Assembly: GCA_947172415.1 (NCBI GenBank)
Contig: OX359193.1
Span: forward strand, 816,501 to 880,500
Length of the DNA: 64,000 bases
Direction: 5' to 3'
Source: Chondrosia reniformis
Taxonomy: Eukaryota; Porifera; Demospongiae; Chondrillida; Chondrillidae
Below are positions 1 to 11,692 of this stretch, piece after piece. The position numbers were made by a program, and so were the translations under genes. Under the pieces are notes generated by a model. That model worked only from the letters and a program-made list of their open reading frames with translations, did not search any database and was not told the DNA's origin. Numbering within the stretch: position 1 is the first letter of the stretch; each line of letters opens with the position of its first letter.

Positions 1-3000
1 TAAACTGTTTTGTATCATGCACAGTAAAGCCAGTGTAGTGGTTGCCTAAATTGTTGATCATCTCCAAATTAAGTTGGCTAAATTGTGTAAATGGATCGTA
101 GGTTTCGCTGCAGTATATACAAAGTTTTAGAATCTGTCATATATGTATTTCTTCAATTAAAACCAATCTTGTACTGTCAACAGGTATAGTACAATATAAG
201 TATCTCTCTAAGGTACATTCTGAGAATGTAAAAGTCTTACATCTTTGAAGGCTGACAGTCCCAAAGCTTCTGCCAGTATAACTGTATCACCTATATTCCA
301 CTGTGTGTTTCCGGGCTGGTAGTCATCGCTCACCCGAATCTGTGTCACCACATCGATTAGGAGGCTCTGAAGATAGTGTTTGGGCCAAGCCATGCAGTAT
401 TGTATGGTGAGGCCATTGTCATAAGCCCCTTTACCCATTTCCTCCAACCAATCTTTTGCCAAATCAAATAGTTTCTATTGAGACACATGTGACATACACT
501 TTAACTCATGTATACAAGTTAGGATAATAACTAAAGATTCATAACTATCCATTCAGTAGAGCTCACATGTAGGTACGTACGTAGCTGGTAACTCATACAT
601 ACTAATACTTTATAGTGCTCACATAGGCAGCTAGTGCTCACATAGGCAGCTAGTGCTCACATAGGTAGCTAGTGCTCACATAGGTAGCTAGTGCTCACAT
701 AGGTAGCTGGTAAGTAGCTCCCAACGTAGTCCAGCCAGTCCTGTTCGTAGACCATCAGACCCCACTGAGATTTGGCTTGAGATAAGAGAAAATCCCAAAA
801 ACCATTTCCAGGGACTGGTAGACCAAGGGTCCCCTCTATGACAAAGTCAAACTTGCCTCCATTCTGTGACAAAGTCATGGAAAGAACTAACATCACAGGA
901 TGTATAAATTATTCCAAACATTGAAGTTTGGAGTGTGAGCATACATATGTTATTACTGCACATTAGGCTTTGCTGCACCATAACAAATTGTACTTTAATG
1001 ACAATAATTAAGAGATGTCTCCTTACTCTGAAAATGCTGCACATTTTTATCTGATGTAATTATAATGTGTGAGGTTTCTATTACTCTTATCTGATTGCTC
1101 TAGTACAGTCCATATTTGGAGGTACGTACACAGAAAGACAAACCTGAGTAGCATAATCAGTGTTGTTGGCCCAGTATCGATTGTGTGCTACTATAGGCCA
1201 GCCAGTCTGCTTCACTACTGCTTCAATTCCATTTGGAAAGATGGATGGCATTGCTGTCCAGTTCTTCACTCCATTACTGGTCCCTTTAAAGTACCACCAC
1301 GAGTCAATCTTAGCACAAGAGAACAGCAAGTCGGTTAGGAAAGCTATTATTACTGAATGTATATACACACTTATGATTCAGAAAGGGTGCTTAATTGGGC
1401 AAACTATGTATAACCATACATACGTACCTATCCATGGGCATCATCAGAACATTATAAGGAAGTGCATGGTTAAAGTGGAGTTCCTACAGCTATGCATTGT
1501 ACTATCTTGCGCCTATCACATGAACAAATGCACCTCACTATACCATACGTAGGTTAGTGTCACTGATCCATTTAAACATATTCACACAATCTTGTCAAAA
1601 CTAACTTGTAAATATTTAAAAGGAATACCCTCCTTGTCAGCATATTCCTTCACAGCAACCATTGCATCTTCGTAATTGGCATAATCGCCAGTGTAGTAGT
1701 AGTAGCACGCTCCATTGTCCGTCCAGTATCTAATAAGCCAACCACATATACATATACAGAGACCACTTCACTAGTGTACTGACCCAAGGTTGTTAATGGC
1801 AACAGAGTCTAGTGTACTTACCCAAGGTTGTTAATGGAATAGTCCTTTGTTCTGTATGTCTGGTCCTTTTTGGTATAAGCCCTCATTAATCCTCCCCACT
1901 CCAGCACAGTGTCCACAATGCCACTACCAGCATACAACATGACCTCAAACATTGTACCAGATGGAACCTGGAGCCAAAATGAAAATCTAACATGAAGCAG
2001 TCTCCACCTTACAGACCTTAAAAATGGAGGCTCTCTCAATCCACTAGGGACTAGTATACATATATATTTCAAGCAACAGCAAGAGGTCATATCTTGGCCA
2101 ATCCACTAGCTCTCCATGTCTATGCATATGGGTGAATGAAGGTGGCATGTAATTTGATTACTGAGTTAAAAGCTCCTCACACCTTTTCCCAACAAATTTC
2201 CCATTTTTAACTACATACAAGACCAACCTTGTTAGCAAATGACCACACCCACATCTGGGGCTATTAAAAAGACATGTTGGCAAGCCACACCCACTTCATA
2301 GCTTACTACAACCTTGCCTTAGTAAGATATCAGTCTCAGCAATCGGAGAAGTGAGACATTACTTACTTTATTAAGAGCTGCTATCGGACCAAATCCTATC
2401 ACATTTTGGTTCTTGTTTGACTTCCAGGTATCCTGATTAAAATTCATAAAGTTGTTGCTCGGGGAAACCACCAGAGTGTTCAGCTGCTGTTTGTCAAAGA
2501 AGATTACTGGAAATCCTCCATCGATTGAGCCGTACACCTCATCAACCGAGTTGAGAGGACCAAACTTGGTCTTAGCTCCCACTACACGAGCAGATTAGCT
2601 ATAACCACCAGTAGAGATTATCAAAACCACAACCGTTTCTAAGCACAATAATTAGATATAAAACTAGTTATGGTCACACATACTAAGACCCTTTCGATAA
2701 TTATCCCTCAAATATATTACTTGTCAATGCTTTCATCTTTGGCCTGTTTCTTGTACAACTATCATCTCGTAACGTATTTAGATTCAATTACTAGTTTTGT
2801 CACCACTCTGTATGCCTCTCGAGAGCACTATTATTGGATTGCCTCTTCTCCAACCCTGTCCATGTCAATATGGACAAAATTAAATTCGATTCACACAAAC
2901 AGAAGTACCACTGGAATCACCAATAGGTCACCATCATGTTAAACCATGCCTCATGCTGCCATTATTGGGTATAATGGACTAATTGGCCATTTGAGCAGTT

Positions 3001-3729
3001 CAATTACATACTTGTATACAAACTGCAATTGACAATTCATTTAAAGGCTCTTACTTCATTTACAAACATTGCGCCATAAACTGCAATTGGAACTGTGTAC
3101 ATATAGCAGTGTCTACAAATACAGCTCTTAAAAACTTGCATGTCCCACTTAGGGCCACCCCCACCTAACATTGTCTTGCAAAGCCAGACCAGCTGGTGAT
3201 TAATGATAAAATGGCGAAGCTTACTATTTCCCGAATACGTCATCCATCCTCTGTCTCCAGAATAAGCAGACGAGTCAAGAGGAATCAGTGAGGGAAAACT
3301 ACAACTGATGCCAGTTGGCTGTCCCGCGGTATTAATCCAATCCTTTCCAGCGTACGATCTGAAAAGAACTATCGGATTTTCACCGTAAAACTTCATTACC
3401 TCCGTGTGCAGGAGAATACTGTTCTGCTTGTTCACCCAGGTGTACTCCCACGCAGTGTATTGCCCAAATGGATCAAGATTTGAGTTGTACTCTTGGAAAG
3501 TCTTTAGAAGAAGCGATCCATCTTCAGTGGAGTATCGCTCGTCTCCATCTGTCACGAATATCGGTCCGGACCTAAACCAGAAACCCGGAGTTATCCAGTT
3601 GATTCGAAAGCCTATTTCAAACGTTCCATTTGGGTAAATTTCTAGGAGAAAGTTTTGCCTTGGTGGTGCTGCTGTAGTTATTGAACTAACTACAACAACA
3701 GCTAGCAGTACTTTGATAGTAATACCCAT
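1..3729 (-). CDS. Secreted glycosidase-like protein, partial (3' end off the left edge)
   Basis: Seven in-phase exons, listed 5' to 3': 3225-3729, 2367-2581, 1822-1967, 1606-1729, 1144-1308, 699-863, 241-474 (518 codons so far). The start is the Met at 3729, followed by a hydrophobic signal peptide of about 20 residues, so the product is probably secreted. Seen in the protein: YLQIDSWWY near residue 328, an acidic YEQDWLD near 425 and RVSDDY near 487. This spacing recalls TIM-barrel glycosidases of the GH27/31/36 type, where an RxxxD motif carries the acid/base; that assignment is inference and no substrate can be named. A further exon may lie at about 1-107 (reads ETYDPFTQFSQLNLEM) but its phase does not fit exon 7, so an exon may be missing. 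The donor of the 699-863 exon lies inside a 19-bp tandem repeat. The gene is head-to-head with DRC10. Confidence 0.7.
593..712. repeat. 19-bp minisatellite, about 5 copies
   Basis: Unit reads gctcacataggcagctagt with c/t variation. On the minus strand each unit contains a potential GTGAGC splice donor, and one of them ends the 699-863 exon of the glycosidase-like gene. Confidence 0.85.
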
Positions 3730-3792
3730 TTTTATATGGGCGTGGTTTATAAGGCCGACCCAGGAGCTCGTTTCTATAGCAACCAACTAGAA
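3730..3792. promoter_or_regulatory. Shared 63-bp divergent promoter region
   Basis: Only 63 bp separate the start codon of the glycosidase-like gene (minus, 3729) from that of DRC10 (plus, 3793). Any core promoters must overlap this interval or the first exons. No TATA box stands out. Confidence 0.55.
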
Positions 3793-5605
3793 ATGGCTAC
3801 CGCAACAGTTGGTCCGGTGCCTACACTTAAAGTTTCTACGTTTCGCCAGAGCTCGAGGGGGAGGGGTAATTTGCACGACGAATCAGTTACATCAACGTCA
3901 ACAACTTTGAGTACTGTTCAAGATGATTTGACAAGAATATTAGAACCTTCTATGAAGAAATTGACAACGGTAGAATCTCAACGTATCCTTTCTGTATTGG
4001 ATGAGTGCATCAAGAAAATGCATATTCTCTCGGCGCTCCCGGTAATTCTTCGAGATCTACACGTAAGATTTGCGGTTTCCTTCGGTTCTGAGGTGGTGCA
4101 AGTTTTGGAAGAACACGATCGACTGCAGCGAGAGTACTTTGAGGCTTTGAGGGAGAAGGGAGAGACCTTGGGAAGCATTGAGGCACTGACACCCGCAACC
4201 AGCCAAATTAGCATTCCAGAGTCTCCAGGTTCAGCCAGCAACTTGAGTATTCACAAACCTCGAAAGCTTGAGCCACTTTTGAGCAAACCTGTTCTCATTA
4301 GAACGGAGGAGGAGCTGCAAGTCTTATTGAAGCACTCCACACGTAATGTCCTCAGAGTAATTACCCGTGATCCAGCAGCCATGGGGGTTACCATGGCAAT
4401 CCAACCAGAACCAGCATCCCATCATTCAGCCTTGTTTACAGAGCTGCAGAGTTTAAAATTCGTTCTGTTGGAGCGACTACTCACAACACATCAGGAGAAG
4501 GAAAATCAGAAGCAAAGGATAGATGAACTATCTCAAAAGTTGCAAGACACGACTGCTACTGTCAACCAATTGGAGTTAGAACTCTCGGAAGCCGAGAGAC
4601 TGCGAAAAGAAGAGAAAGACAAGCATGATGCTCAGATTAGCAAGTTGAGAATGAATATACACAAAGTGGAGAAGTTAGCTGAAGACCTTGACCAGAAGGT
4701 TAAAGTGGATTCTGTGAAGCAACTGGAAGGAAATAAGAAGGTTCACGAGACAAAATTAAACAAACTTTCATCTGAATTTGCAACAGAGAAGAAACAGTAT
4801 GATTCTAATGTGCTAACCGACAGAGAAGAAGAGCTAAAGTTGAGAAAGGTAACAGTGAATGGTCTTTTCCCAAATTAACTACATTTAAACACTTACATAA
4901 AACTAGATGATAGGGATTCTTCTAACTGGACCAAACCTACCTTGAGATGTGTAGTCTTTTGAGTGTATGTTTCTTGAGAATTGATGTTTCTACCCTGGGG
5001 GTCTTATTCAGTGACTGATGGTGACTGCAGGACTTATACAAATGTATGCAAATGTACTTCTTTGTATGTGTGTACTTGTAGAAAGTCTTCAAACGTGAGA
5101 CTGAGGTAGATAATTGGATTACCAAGTACGACTCTGAGATGGGCGAAAAACAGGTGTGTCTTGCTAATTGCTACAATATGTTAATAAAGTTTATAACATG
5201 AGCAATCCAAAACACCATTTTCCTATCTAAGTACATCATTTGTACATTTGTAAATGAATGTCTGCCTTCATTCCACGAGTTCTGTTTTCATTGTTTGCCA
5301 TTTCCATTCAGAATGAACTGGAGGAAGTGGAGTCACAGTTTCTTACAGAAAAGGACCAACTCAAGGAACTCACTGAGAAGTTTGCAGTCCTAGAAATAGA
5401 GTACAACCATGTTCAAGAGGAGAAGAGGATTGCCCGAGAAAAGGCTGAAGAAGCAGAAAAGAAAATGAGTCAAATGATGCGAGCAGCCACTATTATTCAG
5501 TCATGTTGGCGAGCTTATAAGTGCAGAAAATCACTTAAAGGGGACAGTCGCAAATCAGGGAAGAAAAAAGGAAAAGGAAAGGGAAAGGGTAAAAAGAAGA
5601 AATAA
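3793..5605 (+). CDS. DRC10: Dynein regulatory complex subunit 10 (IQ domain protein D)
   Basis: Exons 3793-4848, 5082-5153 and 5312-5605 join in phase to 473 residues, close to the length of animal IQCD/DRC10 (about 450). The family is part of the nexin link/dynein regulatory complex that sets the beat of motile cilia and flagella. The N-terminal half is mostly helical; long coiled coil follows from about residue 220 to 430. An IQ motif (ATIIQSCWRAYKCRK, from about residue 435) should bind calmodulin or a related light chain. The last 20 residues are almost all Lys and Gly. The open frame extends upstream to 3736, but the Met at 3793 is chosen because upstream codons overlap the divergent gene. 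The presence of this gene implies motile cilia. Confidence 0.85.
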
Positions 5606-5771
5606 ACATTGTTGTCCTGTTGTACATGTATATATGCTACTGTAATATGCGGATTCATTTATACTCGTATACGTACGTACGTATACATACACTGTATAAG
5701 AAACTGAGATTTTTACTCAAACTCATTTGAACAATTGGAAATCGAAATTGAAAATTATTTAGACGAAGAGG

Positions 5772-6815
5772 ATGAAGATTAACGAGAAGACCGTAGCCAG
5801 TTTCGCTGTTTGTTCCTCGCCTGTTGACATGGAGGGATATCTTTTCAAGCGCGGAGAGCTAAACAAAGGTTTTCAAAGAAGATGGTTTGTTCTGAAAGGT
5901 AATTTACTATTTTATTTTGAGAAGAAACAAGACAAAGAGCCGGTAGGCCTAATTGTGCTAGAAAACTGCAGCGTTCAGGCGTCGGAAGTGGATAAATACG
6001 CATTTGAGTTGCTATTCGAAGGCACCAACACTCGTACATATGTACTTCAAGCAGATACTGAAGAAGAACTGGACTTGTGGATGAAGTCGGTTGCGCATGC
6101 CTCCTACGAGTATCTCAAAGCGATAGTGCAAGAGTTACAGGGTCAGCTGGACACAATCATGTCAGATAGAATGCTGTATAAGGAGAGGGAGGCCAATGGC
6201 GGGAACAAAGGGAAGGTGAATGGCAGGGCTACTGTCAAAGAGATCTCTTCTCGCTCGGAAGAGGTTGATGAGATTCCACCAGAAATCCCTAAAAAGATCA
6301 GGAGTTCCTCTGTAGCCGTATGTGTACCTTCACTACCTACTCATTCCTCAGACTATACCCTTCTGGAAAAAACGAAGAAGAGTCACTCGGTGGATGGTCC
6401 ACCCTTTTCAGACGAAGATAACATAGACGAGGAGATTCCCCCATTTCCCATTCCCGAGGAAGACGATATTCTTCAATCTCCCCCGTTCACTACTCCCCTC
6501 TCCCCTTCACCCGAGGTTGATCCTACGCCAATCATGGAACCCATAGAACCACATGGGGAGAACCCTATCGTTAAGTTACAATCAGTAACCAATGGAGAGA
6601 CTAAGAAGATTGAGGACAACTCTGATAATTATTTTGAATCCTCACCCCGTCGAGTGCGGTCAAAGGTCTTGGTCAATTCGGAGTCTCCGTTGATGAAGCG
6701 AAACCAGCGTTCTTTGTACACAATCCACCACGAGCTTGGTGATGCCCTCAAGGTTCTGAACCCTGAGATAGCCGATCAGTTTCCACCATTGCCAACACAC
6801 CACACCAATCATTAA
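5772..6815 (+). CDS. PHETA: Sesquipedalian (PHETA/FAM109) endosomal PH-domain adaptor
   Basis: A single uninterrupted frame of 347 residues. The N-terminus (MKINEKTVASFAVCSSPVDM) and the PH domain at about residues 18-112, including GFQRRWFVLKGNLLFYFE, match sesquipedalian-1/2, which bind phosphoinositides on endosomes and recruit the 5-phosphatase OCRL. A helical stretch follows the PH domain (about 113-140), then a long acidic, Pro/Ser-rich linker. Near the C-terminus, residues 315-322 (LYTIHHEL) sit where vertebrate proteins carry the F&H motif (FxxxHxxhydrophobic) that contacts OCRL/INPP5B; here Phe is replaced by Leu. The lack of introns is unusual among the neighbours and could reflect an ancient retrocopy. 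A poly(A) signal AATAAA lies at 6836. Confidence 0.9.
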   Translation: MKINEKTVASFAVCSSPVDMEGYLFKRGELNKGFQRRWFVLKGNLLFYFEKKQDKEPVGLIVLENCSVQASEVDKYAFELLFEGTNTRTYVLQADTEEELDLWMKSVAHASYEYLKAIVQELQGQLDTIMSDRMLYKEREANGGNKGKVNGRATVKEISSRSEEVDEIPPEIPKKIRSSSVAVCVPSLPTHSSDYTLLEKTKKSHSVDGPPFSDEDNIDEEIPPFPIPEEDDILQSPPFTTPLSPSPEVDPTPIMEPIEPHGENPIVKLQSVTNGETKKIEDNSDNYFESSPRRVRSKVLVNSESPLMKRNQRSLYTIHHELGDALKVLNPEIADQFPPLPTHHTNH

Positions 6816-7361
6816 ACTATGTATAGTTGCACTGTAATAAATTATATGTCACTATATGTGTTTGTCTGTACAAACTGGAAAATAATAAATCTACTTATCT
6901 ATTTCTATAATATGGTAGACTATATTTTTATTGCTATATATAATTTATCTGTACAATTAATGGATAATTTGTATCAAGAGCCATTGTAAAATAATACCAC
7001 TGATGTGATTGCTATGAATGATCATGACTTGATGTATATACGTGTATTCATGGTCTGATCACTAATCTATGAATAAACTACACCATTTTTCCCATGCCTA
7101 TAATTAATGTGCATATAAGGCTAATGACTAGAATAGACTAAAGTATAACTTTCTAAGGTTTGTTATTCATTGTAAATTAAGGTCAGGTATGTACATTTCC
7201 ACAAATTTTCATTGCATTTACAATAGTGGTATTCAAATCTATTTGTTTCACTAAATATAAGTTATTTTGTTTTGAGTAAGAAACAGAAATTTACAGATAT
7301 TTATGGTTTAGAATGACAAATAAAAAGAGTTCAGTCTGAATAAATAATTCAAGGGATAAAA
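6816..7361. other. AT-rich convergent 3' region
   Basis: Intergenic space between the convergent ends of sesquipedalian (plus) and SGF29 (minus). It holds AATAAA signals for the plus gene at 6836 and about 6882. No coding exon, RNA gene or hairpin was found. Confidence 0.5.
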
Positions 7362-10300
7362 TTATGTTCTTTGTCTTTTTCCCTCCTTTATGGGAATCAC
7401 AAACCTCTGGGGGACGTACAGAGGAGGGGAATACCCTTCTGGGTATGAGGTGTCCTCAAATAAAACGGCATAATCATGATCTACCTATAAATTAAAAAGT
7501 TTACAACAATATTTGAACGCATGCAAATACATACAACTACAGCTAGTAATATACAACTGTTCACAGATAAGAAAAGACATATGAGTGCTCTCCAGAGAGG
7601 TACAGTGTTAAATTAGAGATAGAGAACTAGTTTTATATAGTTGTAGTCACATGTTTCTCATATACTTACATCTGTAGGTTGTTCATGAATAATAGCTTTA
7701 TAAAAACATGTCGTTTGAGGATAAAGAGCCAACACAGTCTGTAGGAAAGGTAGCATGAAACAGCTTGTTTTACAAGTAGCATGAACCATTGAAAAGGATC
7801 ATCATTTAGGAAGTAGGTAATATCACATATATACAAGTTCTACAGTGGTAACTACTATTGGTAAAGTACAATTCTTCTTTTGGACAATCCACGCACACCA
7901 CAATCAGAAATGAAATATTTAATTGCAACGTTTCACCCACAAGCCTAAAGAAGCCCATGTGGGTGAAACATTGCAATTAAAATTTCATCTGTGATTGTGG
8001 TGTGCGTGAATCGTCCAAAAGAAGAATTGTACTTAATCAACAAAACCTGCACAATAATTTTTATGAAACTACTGTTGGTACTTACATACGTAGGCTCAAG
8101 ATAATTATTCTGCATACTTACCTGGCCTTTCTTAAATAATGCTTCTATGTGCTTTTGTGGATCTGCCTTGTACTGTGGCAGGGGAATTACCCTTCTTCTG
8201 TTAACTTGATAGTGGCTAGCAGAAGAGAGATATCTGACAAAAATGATGAATTAGAGGATGACTTACTAAACCTCATAAATGGAAATACAAATATTGGTGG
8301 AAATGCATTCTTGTGGTTTGGCAGCTTTGAGCTACTAATTTATGGGCAATCAAATCATTTAAGGGTTACGGAATTTCATTATTACTATAAAATGAAAAGC
8401 ATAAAAAAACAAATACAAGGATTTGCCAAACATAATTCCTGTGTGCCTATATTGTATTTTCAATTCCTCACACACAGTTTCAAAACTGTTTTCACATTCA
8501 AATGATTGGTCAAGCCTAAAGCAGTATTCATAATACCCATACAGGGTCAAGCTCTCAATTTTGTATTTTATTTATGGCTCGCTTGGTGCAGAATACACAT
8601 ACCCGGACTCTTTACCATCTTCATCAAAATCATCCACTGTATACTTGTGATGATGCGAATCATACTTGACCACTACAGCCATTATCCACTGTTCCTCGCC
8701 ATCATCCATCTTCACCCTAGCTGCAACCTGCATACGTATACGTACAAATATAGATGAATAGCTTTTACTTGTAACATACATATAAGGATTGAGCCAAGAA
8801 TTTAGAAAAGATCAAGAAAAGATTCCCAGGGTCACTGATGAAGGGTGAAATTCCCAGAAACAGCTGTCTGGCCCAGTGGAGCAGGAGAAGAAAGAAAAGA
8901 AAAGTCTCCAGGACCTGTATCTTTATCCAAAGCTCTCTCCAGATTTAGTTCCCTATAGGCTTTTTAAAGTGTAGGCATAGCATGTAGGAAAGTGGTGTAT
9001 TATATTATTCATATGACTATATAGCATGTACTACATTACTACACTTGAGACCTACATGGTCGTGAGGCTTGGCTTTGTATTTCTCATCCACAGTCTTACA
9101 TCCACAGAGTGGAGGAGGGCTACAGGCCACAAGAGAGACCATTCACGTACATACTTACATACATTTAATGGGATTACATGGTACATACACATACCATGTA
9201 GTTTATCCTACGTATACACATTTGGCTGTCTATGTATACACACATTGGGGTGGGATGACATTCCATTGGCAAAGTAAAAATATTAGTATCTACGGATGAA
9301 CATTTGTGACTATAAAGTATTAAACACATAGAATAGAGATTCATTGCTACGTTGTAACTACGATAGAGGAATTAGTGAGCAGGGTGAAACAATCAAGATT
9401 ATTTCAGAACATTTCGGTTTGCAGACCTTCTTCAGCTGATAAAACACTGATTGGTTACATGCACACCAAACATAAAGAAACTATATATTAACACATATTA
9501 TACGCTTGAATAATAATGCAGATGATAGATAGACTCCATTTTAGCAATCTGTAAGCATTTTGTATGAGCACCTTTCTCCACTACCTCCATGCCAGACTGA
9601 TATACGGGCTGTCTGTTGGAGGATATTCATTAGGACTCCCTTTCTGATTGCTCCTCCCTTCTGTTTAAGCTGAGACTGCTCTTGACCTAAGAGAGAAGAA
9701 GAAGGTGAAATGTGGCAATTAGAGTAAGTGTAAGCAATTAAGAGAGAACCAACCTCTAAGAGAACCATTGTCATGTCAGCTAGCGTTCATGAGTAAATCG
9801 AATTCAGAATTAAAATAGAACTGAGTTATTACTATGTGATTCATATGTATACAGTAAAACCTCTGAAGAAAGGACACATTAAGGAGTAAGAATTAGTCCT
9901 TCTTAGAGAGGTTGGCCCTTCTTAGAGGTTATGCCTATATTCTTTGTCCTACATATTTTAAAATCAACCGGGGCAAGTAGTTTGTCCACTGTAGAGAGGT
10001 TGGCTGTTGTTTGGAGGGGGGCATGACAGTTGGGGTGGGCGTGATAGTTGGGGTGGGCGTGATAGTTGGGGTGGGCATGACAGTTGGGGTGGGCGTGATA
10101 GTTGGGGTGGGCGTGATAGTTGGGGTGGGCGAGATAGTTGGGGTGGACGTGATAGTTGGGGTGGGCGTGATAGTTGGGGTGGGCGTGATAGTTGGGGTGG
10201 GCGTGATAGTTGGGGTGGGCGTAGGAGTGGGTGTGACTCTTGTACTCAACCTCCTATGACTATGAACTCACTCTTTTTGGCAGCAACTTCATCTTTTATA

Positions 10301-11266
10301 GCTTTCACCTTGACCAGAGTTTGTGAAATGAGACTAGAAAATTTCAGAGATAAATTCCAATGTATTTACATACATGCTACATAGATTAAGGAAGATCCAA
10401 ACACTTGTGTGTGCAAGACCATCTCAACTATAACTTTGGAACAGTTAGGAGAAATCCTGCAAATACAAATTAACTTAAATTGTTCTTGAGAAACTAAAAG
10501 TATTTGTACAGAAACAGTTTCATAAATACTCTTATTAATTAAACTAGTTTAATCAATTTAAATGATTAGCACAAACATGCCTATTGACATATAAAGTGAC
10601 TCACGCATTTTCAGATTTTGCATTGTGCAAAGCATCTGTATACAGCTTGTGGAGCTTGTTTGTGTGACTTTGGTTCACTATATTGAGCAATAACTGATTA
10701 ATATCCATATCAATGCGTCAGTAACACAGACGTGCTCTGTAATTTGTGTGTGTACAATATCATTAAAAGCACTCTGGCCATTTGGCCAGTTTCATGTATA
10801 TTTAAAAAGATCATCCATGTATATGTACATATTAATTATTACACTAGTTTCCTACATACATTAAGTGTACGTCATTAATTAATTATTAAAACTCACATTT
10901 CCTTTCTGATCGGACTTTGTCATGCACCTTATTGATCGACACGTAGCTCTCTGCGCTTGTAGTTCTGGCTTGCTGCAAAGGAAGAACATAAAAACACGCT
11001 TAACAACTCTATACTCAAATTATTCTAATCTGTTTATAAAAACTACGAACACTCACATCAACTTGTTTCATGAGATCCATCAATTCACTTAGCATATCGT
11101 TTACATGTGGCAAGCTAGTCTCCGATTCAGTCTTCCCTGAAACGTTACTGTTTCCTTTAGGAATTACTGGAGGCATTTTCGTTGGAGCGATCTTACTGGC
11201 TACTGGAGGCCTAACTCCCGAGGCCATGCGTTTTCCCCTACTACGCATACTCCTGTAGTCAGCCAT
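7362..11266 (-). CDS. SGF29: SAGA-associated factor 29 (tandem Tudor H3K4me reader)
   Basis: Ten exons resolved in phase, 5' to 3': 11057-11266, 10897-10972, 10605-10677, 10272-10333, 9572-9686, 9056-9119, 8603-8727, 8122-8215, 7670-7738, 7362-7484; total 336 residues (human 293). The protein matches SGF29/CCDC101, the subunit of the SAGA and ATAC histone acetyltransferase complexes that reads H3K4me2/3. The N-terminal half is helical. The linker keeps [17 protein letters not shown]. The tandem Tudor domain starts at about residue 201 ([15 protein letters not shown]) and retains [34 protein letters not shown] and [16 protein letters not shown]; the aromatic pocket residues in YPQTTCFY are present. 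The N-terminus is about 35 residues longer than in vertebrates and basic. Intron 4 holds an 18-bp minisatellite, intron 8 a hairpin. Head-to-head with EMC6. Confidence 0.93.
7864..8034. repeat. Hairpin (MITE-like) inverted repeat in SGF29 intron
   Basis: A near-perfect palindr omic pair of ~75-bp arms: aagtacaattcttcttttgg at the left and its complement at the right end, also covering gcacaccacaatca / tgattgtggtgtgc and gcaacgtttcacccaca / its complement. The loop is about 15 bp. Typical of a non-autonomous foldback or MITE insertion. Confidence 0.85.
8808..8960. repeat. Dispersed repeat, copy 1 (second copy near 63045-63160)
   Basis: The stretch around gggtcactgatgaag and cccagaaacagct, followed by an A/G-rich run and atcctttatccaaagctct-like sequence, recurs in the same orientation at 63045-63160 inside TMEM97. 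The shared ~110 bp identifies a dispersed repeat family. Confidence 0.7.
10010..10235. repeat. 18-bp minisatellite, about 12 copies
   Basis: Unit gttggggtgggcgtgata, in intron 4 of SGF29. Because the unit is a multiple of 3 it leaves spurious open frames (Thr-Pro and Gly-Val repeats) on both strands. Confidence 0.95.
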
Positions 11267-11335
11267 TTTGATACGCTAGGGGGAGAAACCCTAAATTATA
11301 CAAAAAGGCGTAACTCAAGAAATTGAATTGATGCC
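11267..11335. promoter_or_regulatory. Shared 69-bp divergent promoter region
   Basis: The start codons of SGF29 (minus, 11266) and EMC6 (plus, 11336) are 69 bp apart, so the two genes must share a bidirectional promoter region. Confidence 0.55.
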
Positions 11336-11692
11336 ATGTTCTTGCCTGGTCAACCCAACCCTATTCCATCAGCTTCTGCTCACTCTGACGTAAAGATATA
11401 CAACGAGGTGAACGTGAAGAGCAATCATGATGTGGTGGACTACTGTCGCACCTCTCTCTCTATTATCGCTGGGTGCACAGCCGGTATTTTGGGATTAACT
11501 GGTTTGAGCGGGTTTGGCTTTTACATCGTGGCGTCGTTGTTAATGACCATTGCATTGGTTTTCAAGGCGGGGAAAAACTGGGAAAAATACTTTACGTCGC
11601 GGACCAGTCTATGGTGGGACGGAGTCTTGGGAGGAATATTCAGCTACATTTTGTTTTGGACTTTTCTTTATGGTGTTGTACATGTCTTTTGA
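11336..11692 (+). CDS. EMC6: ER membrane protein complex subunit 6
   Basis: A single-exon frame of 118 residues, close to vertebrate EMC6/TMEM93 (110). The EMC inserts tail-anchored and multipass proteins into the ER membrane. The family signature is visible: a soluble N-terminus with VKSNHDVVDYCRTSLSIIAG, then hydrophobic segments GCTAGILGLTGLSGFGFYIV, ASLLMTIALVFKAG and, near the C-terminus, VLGGIFSYILFWTFLYGVV, separated by a short loop with W, R and K residues. An out-of-frame ATG 5 bp upstream (11331) precedes the chosen start. Ubiquitous housekeeping gene; its coupling to SGF29 looks like shared promoter use rather than shared function. Confidence 0.93.
   Translation: MFLPGQPNPIPSASAHSDVKIYNEVNVKSNHDVVDYCRTSLSIIAGCTAGILGLTGLSGFGFYIVASLLMTIALVFKAGKNWEKYFTSRTSLWWDGVLGGIFSYILFWTFLYGVVHVF

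Noticed and set aside
9935-10384. TPTPTIT, DSWGGR and VGVGVI repeat frames
   Set aside because: They are translations of the 18-bp minisatellite in SGF29 intron 4.
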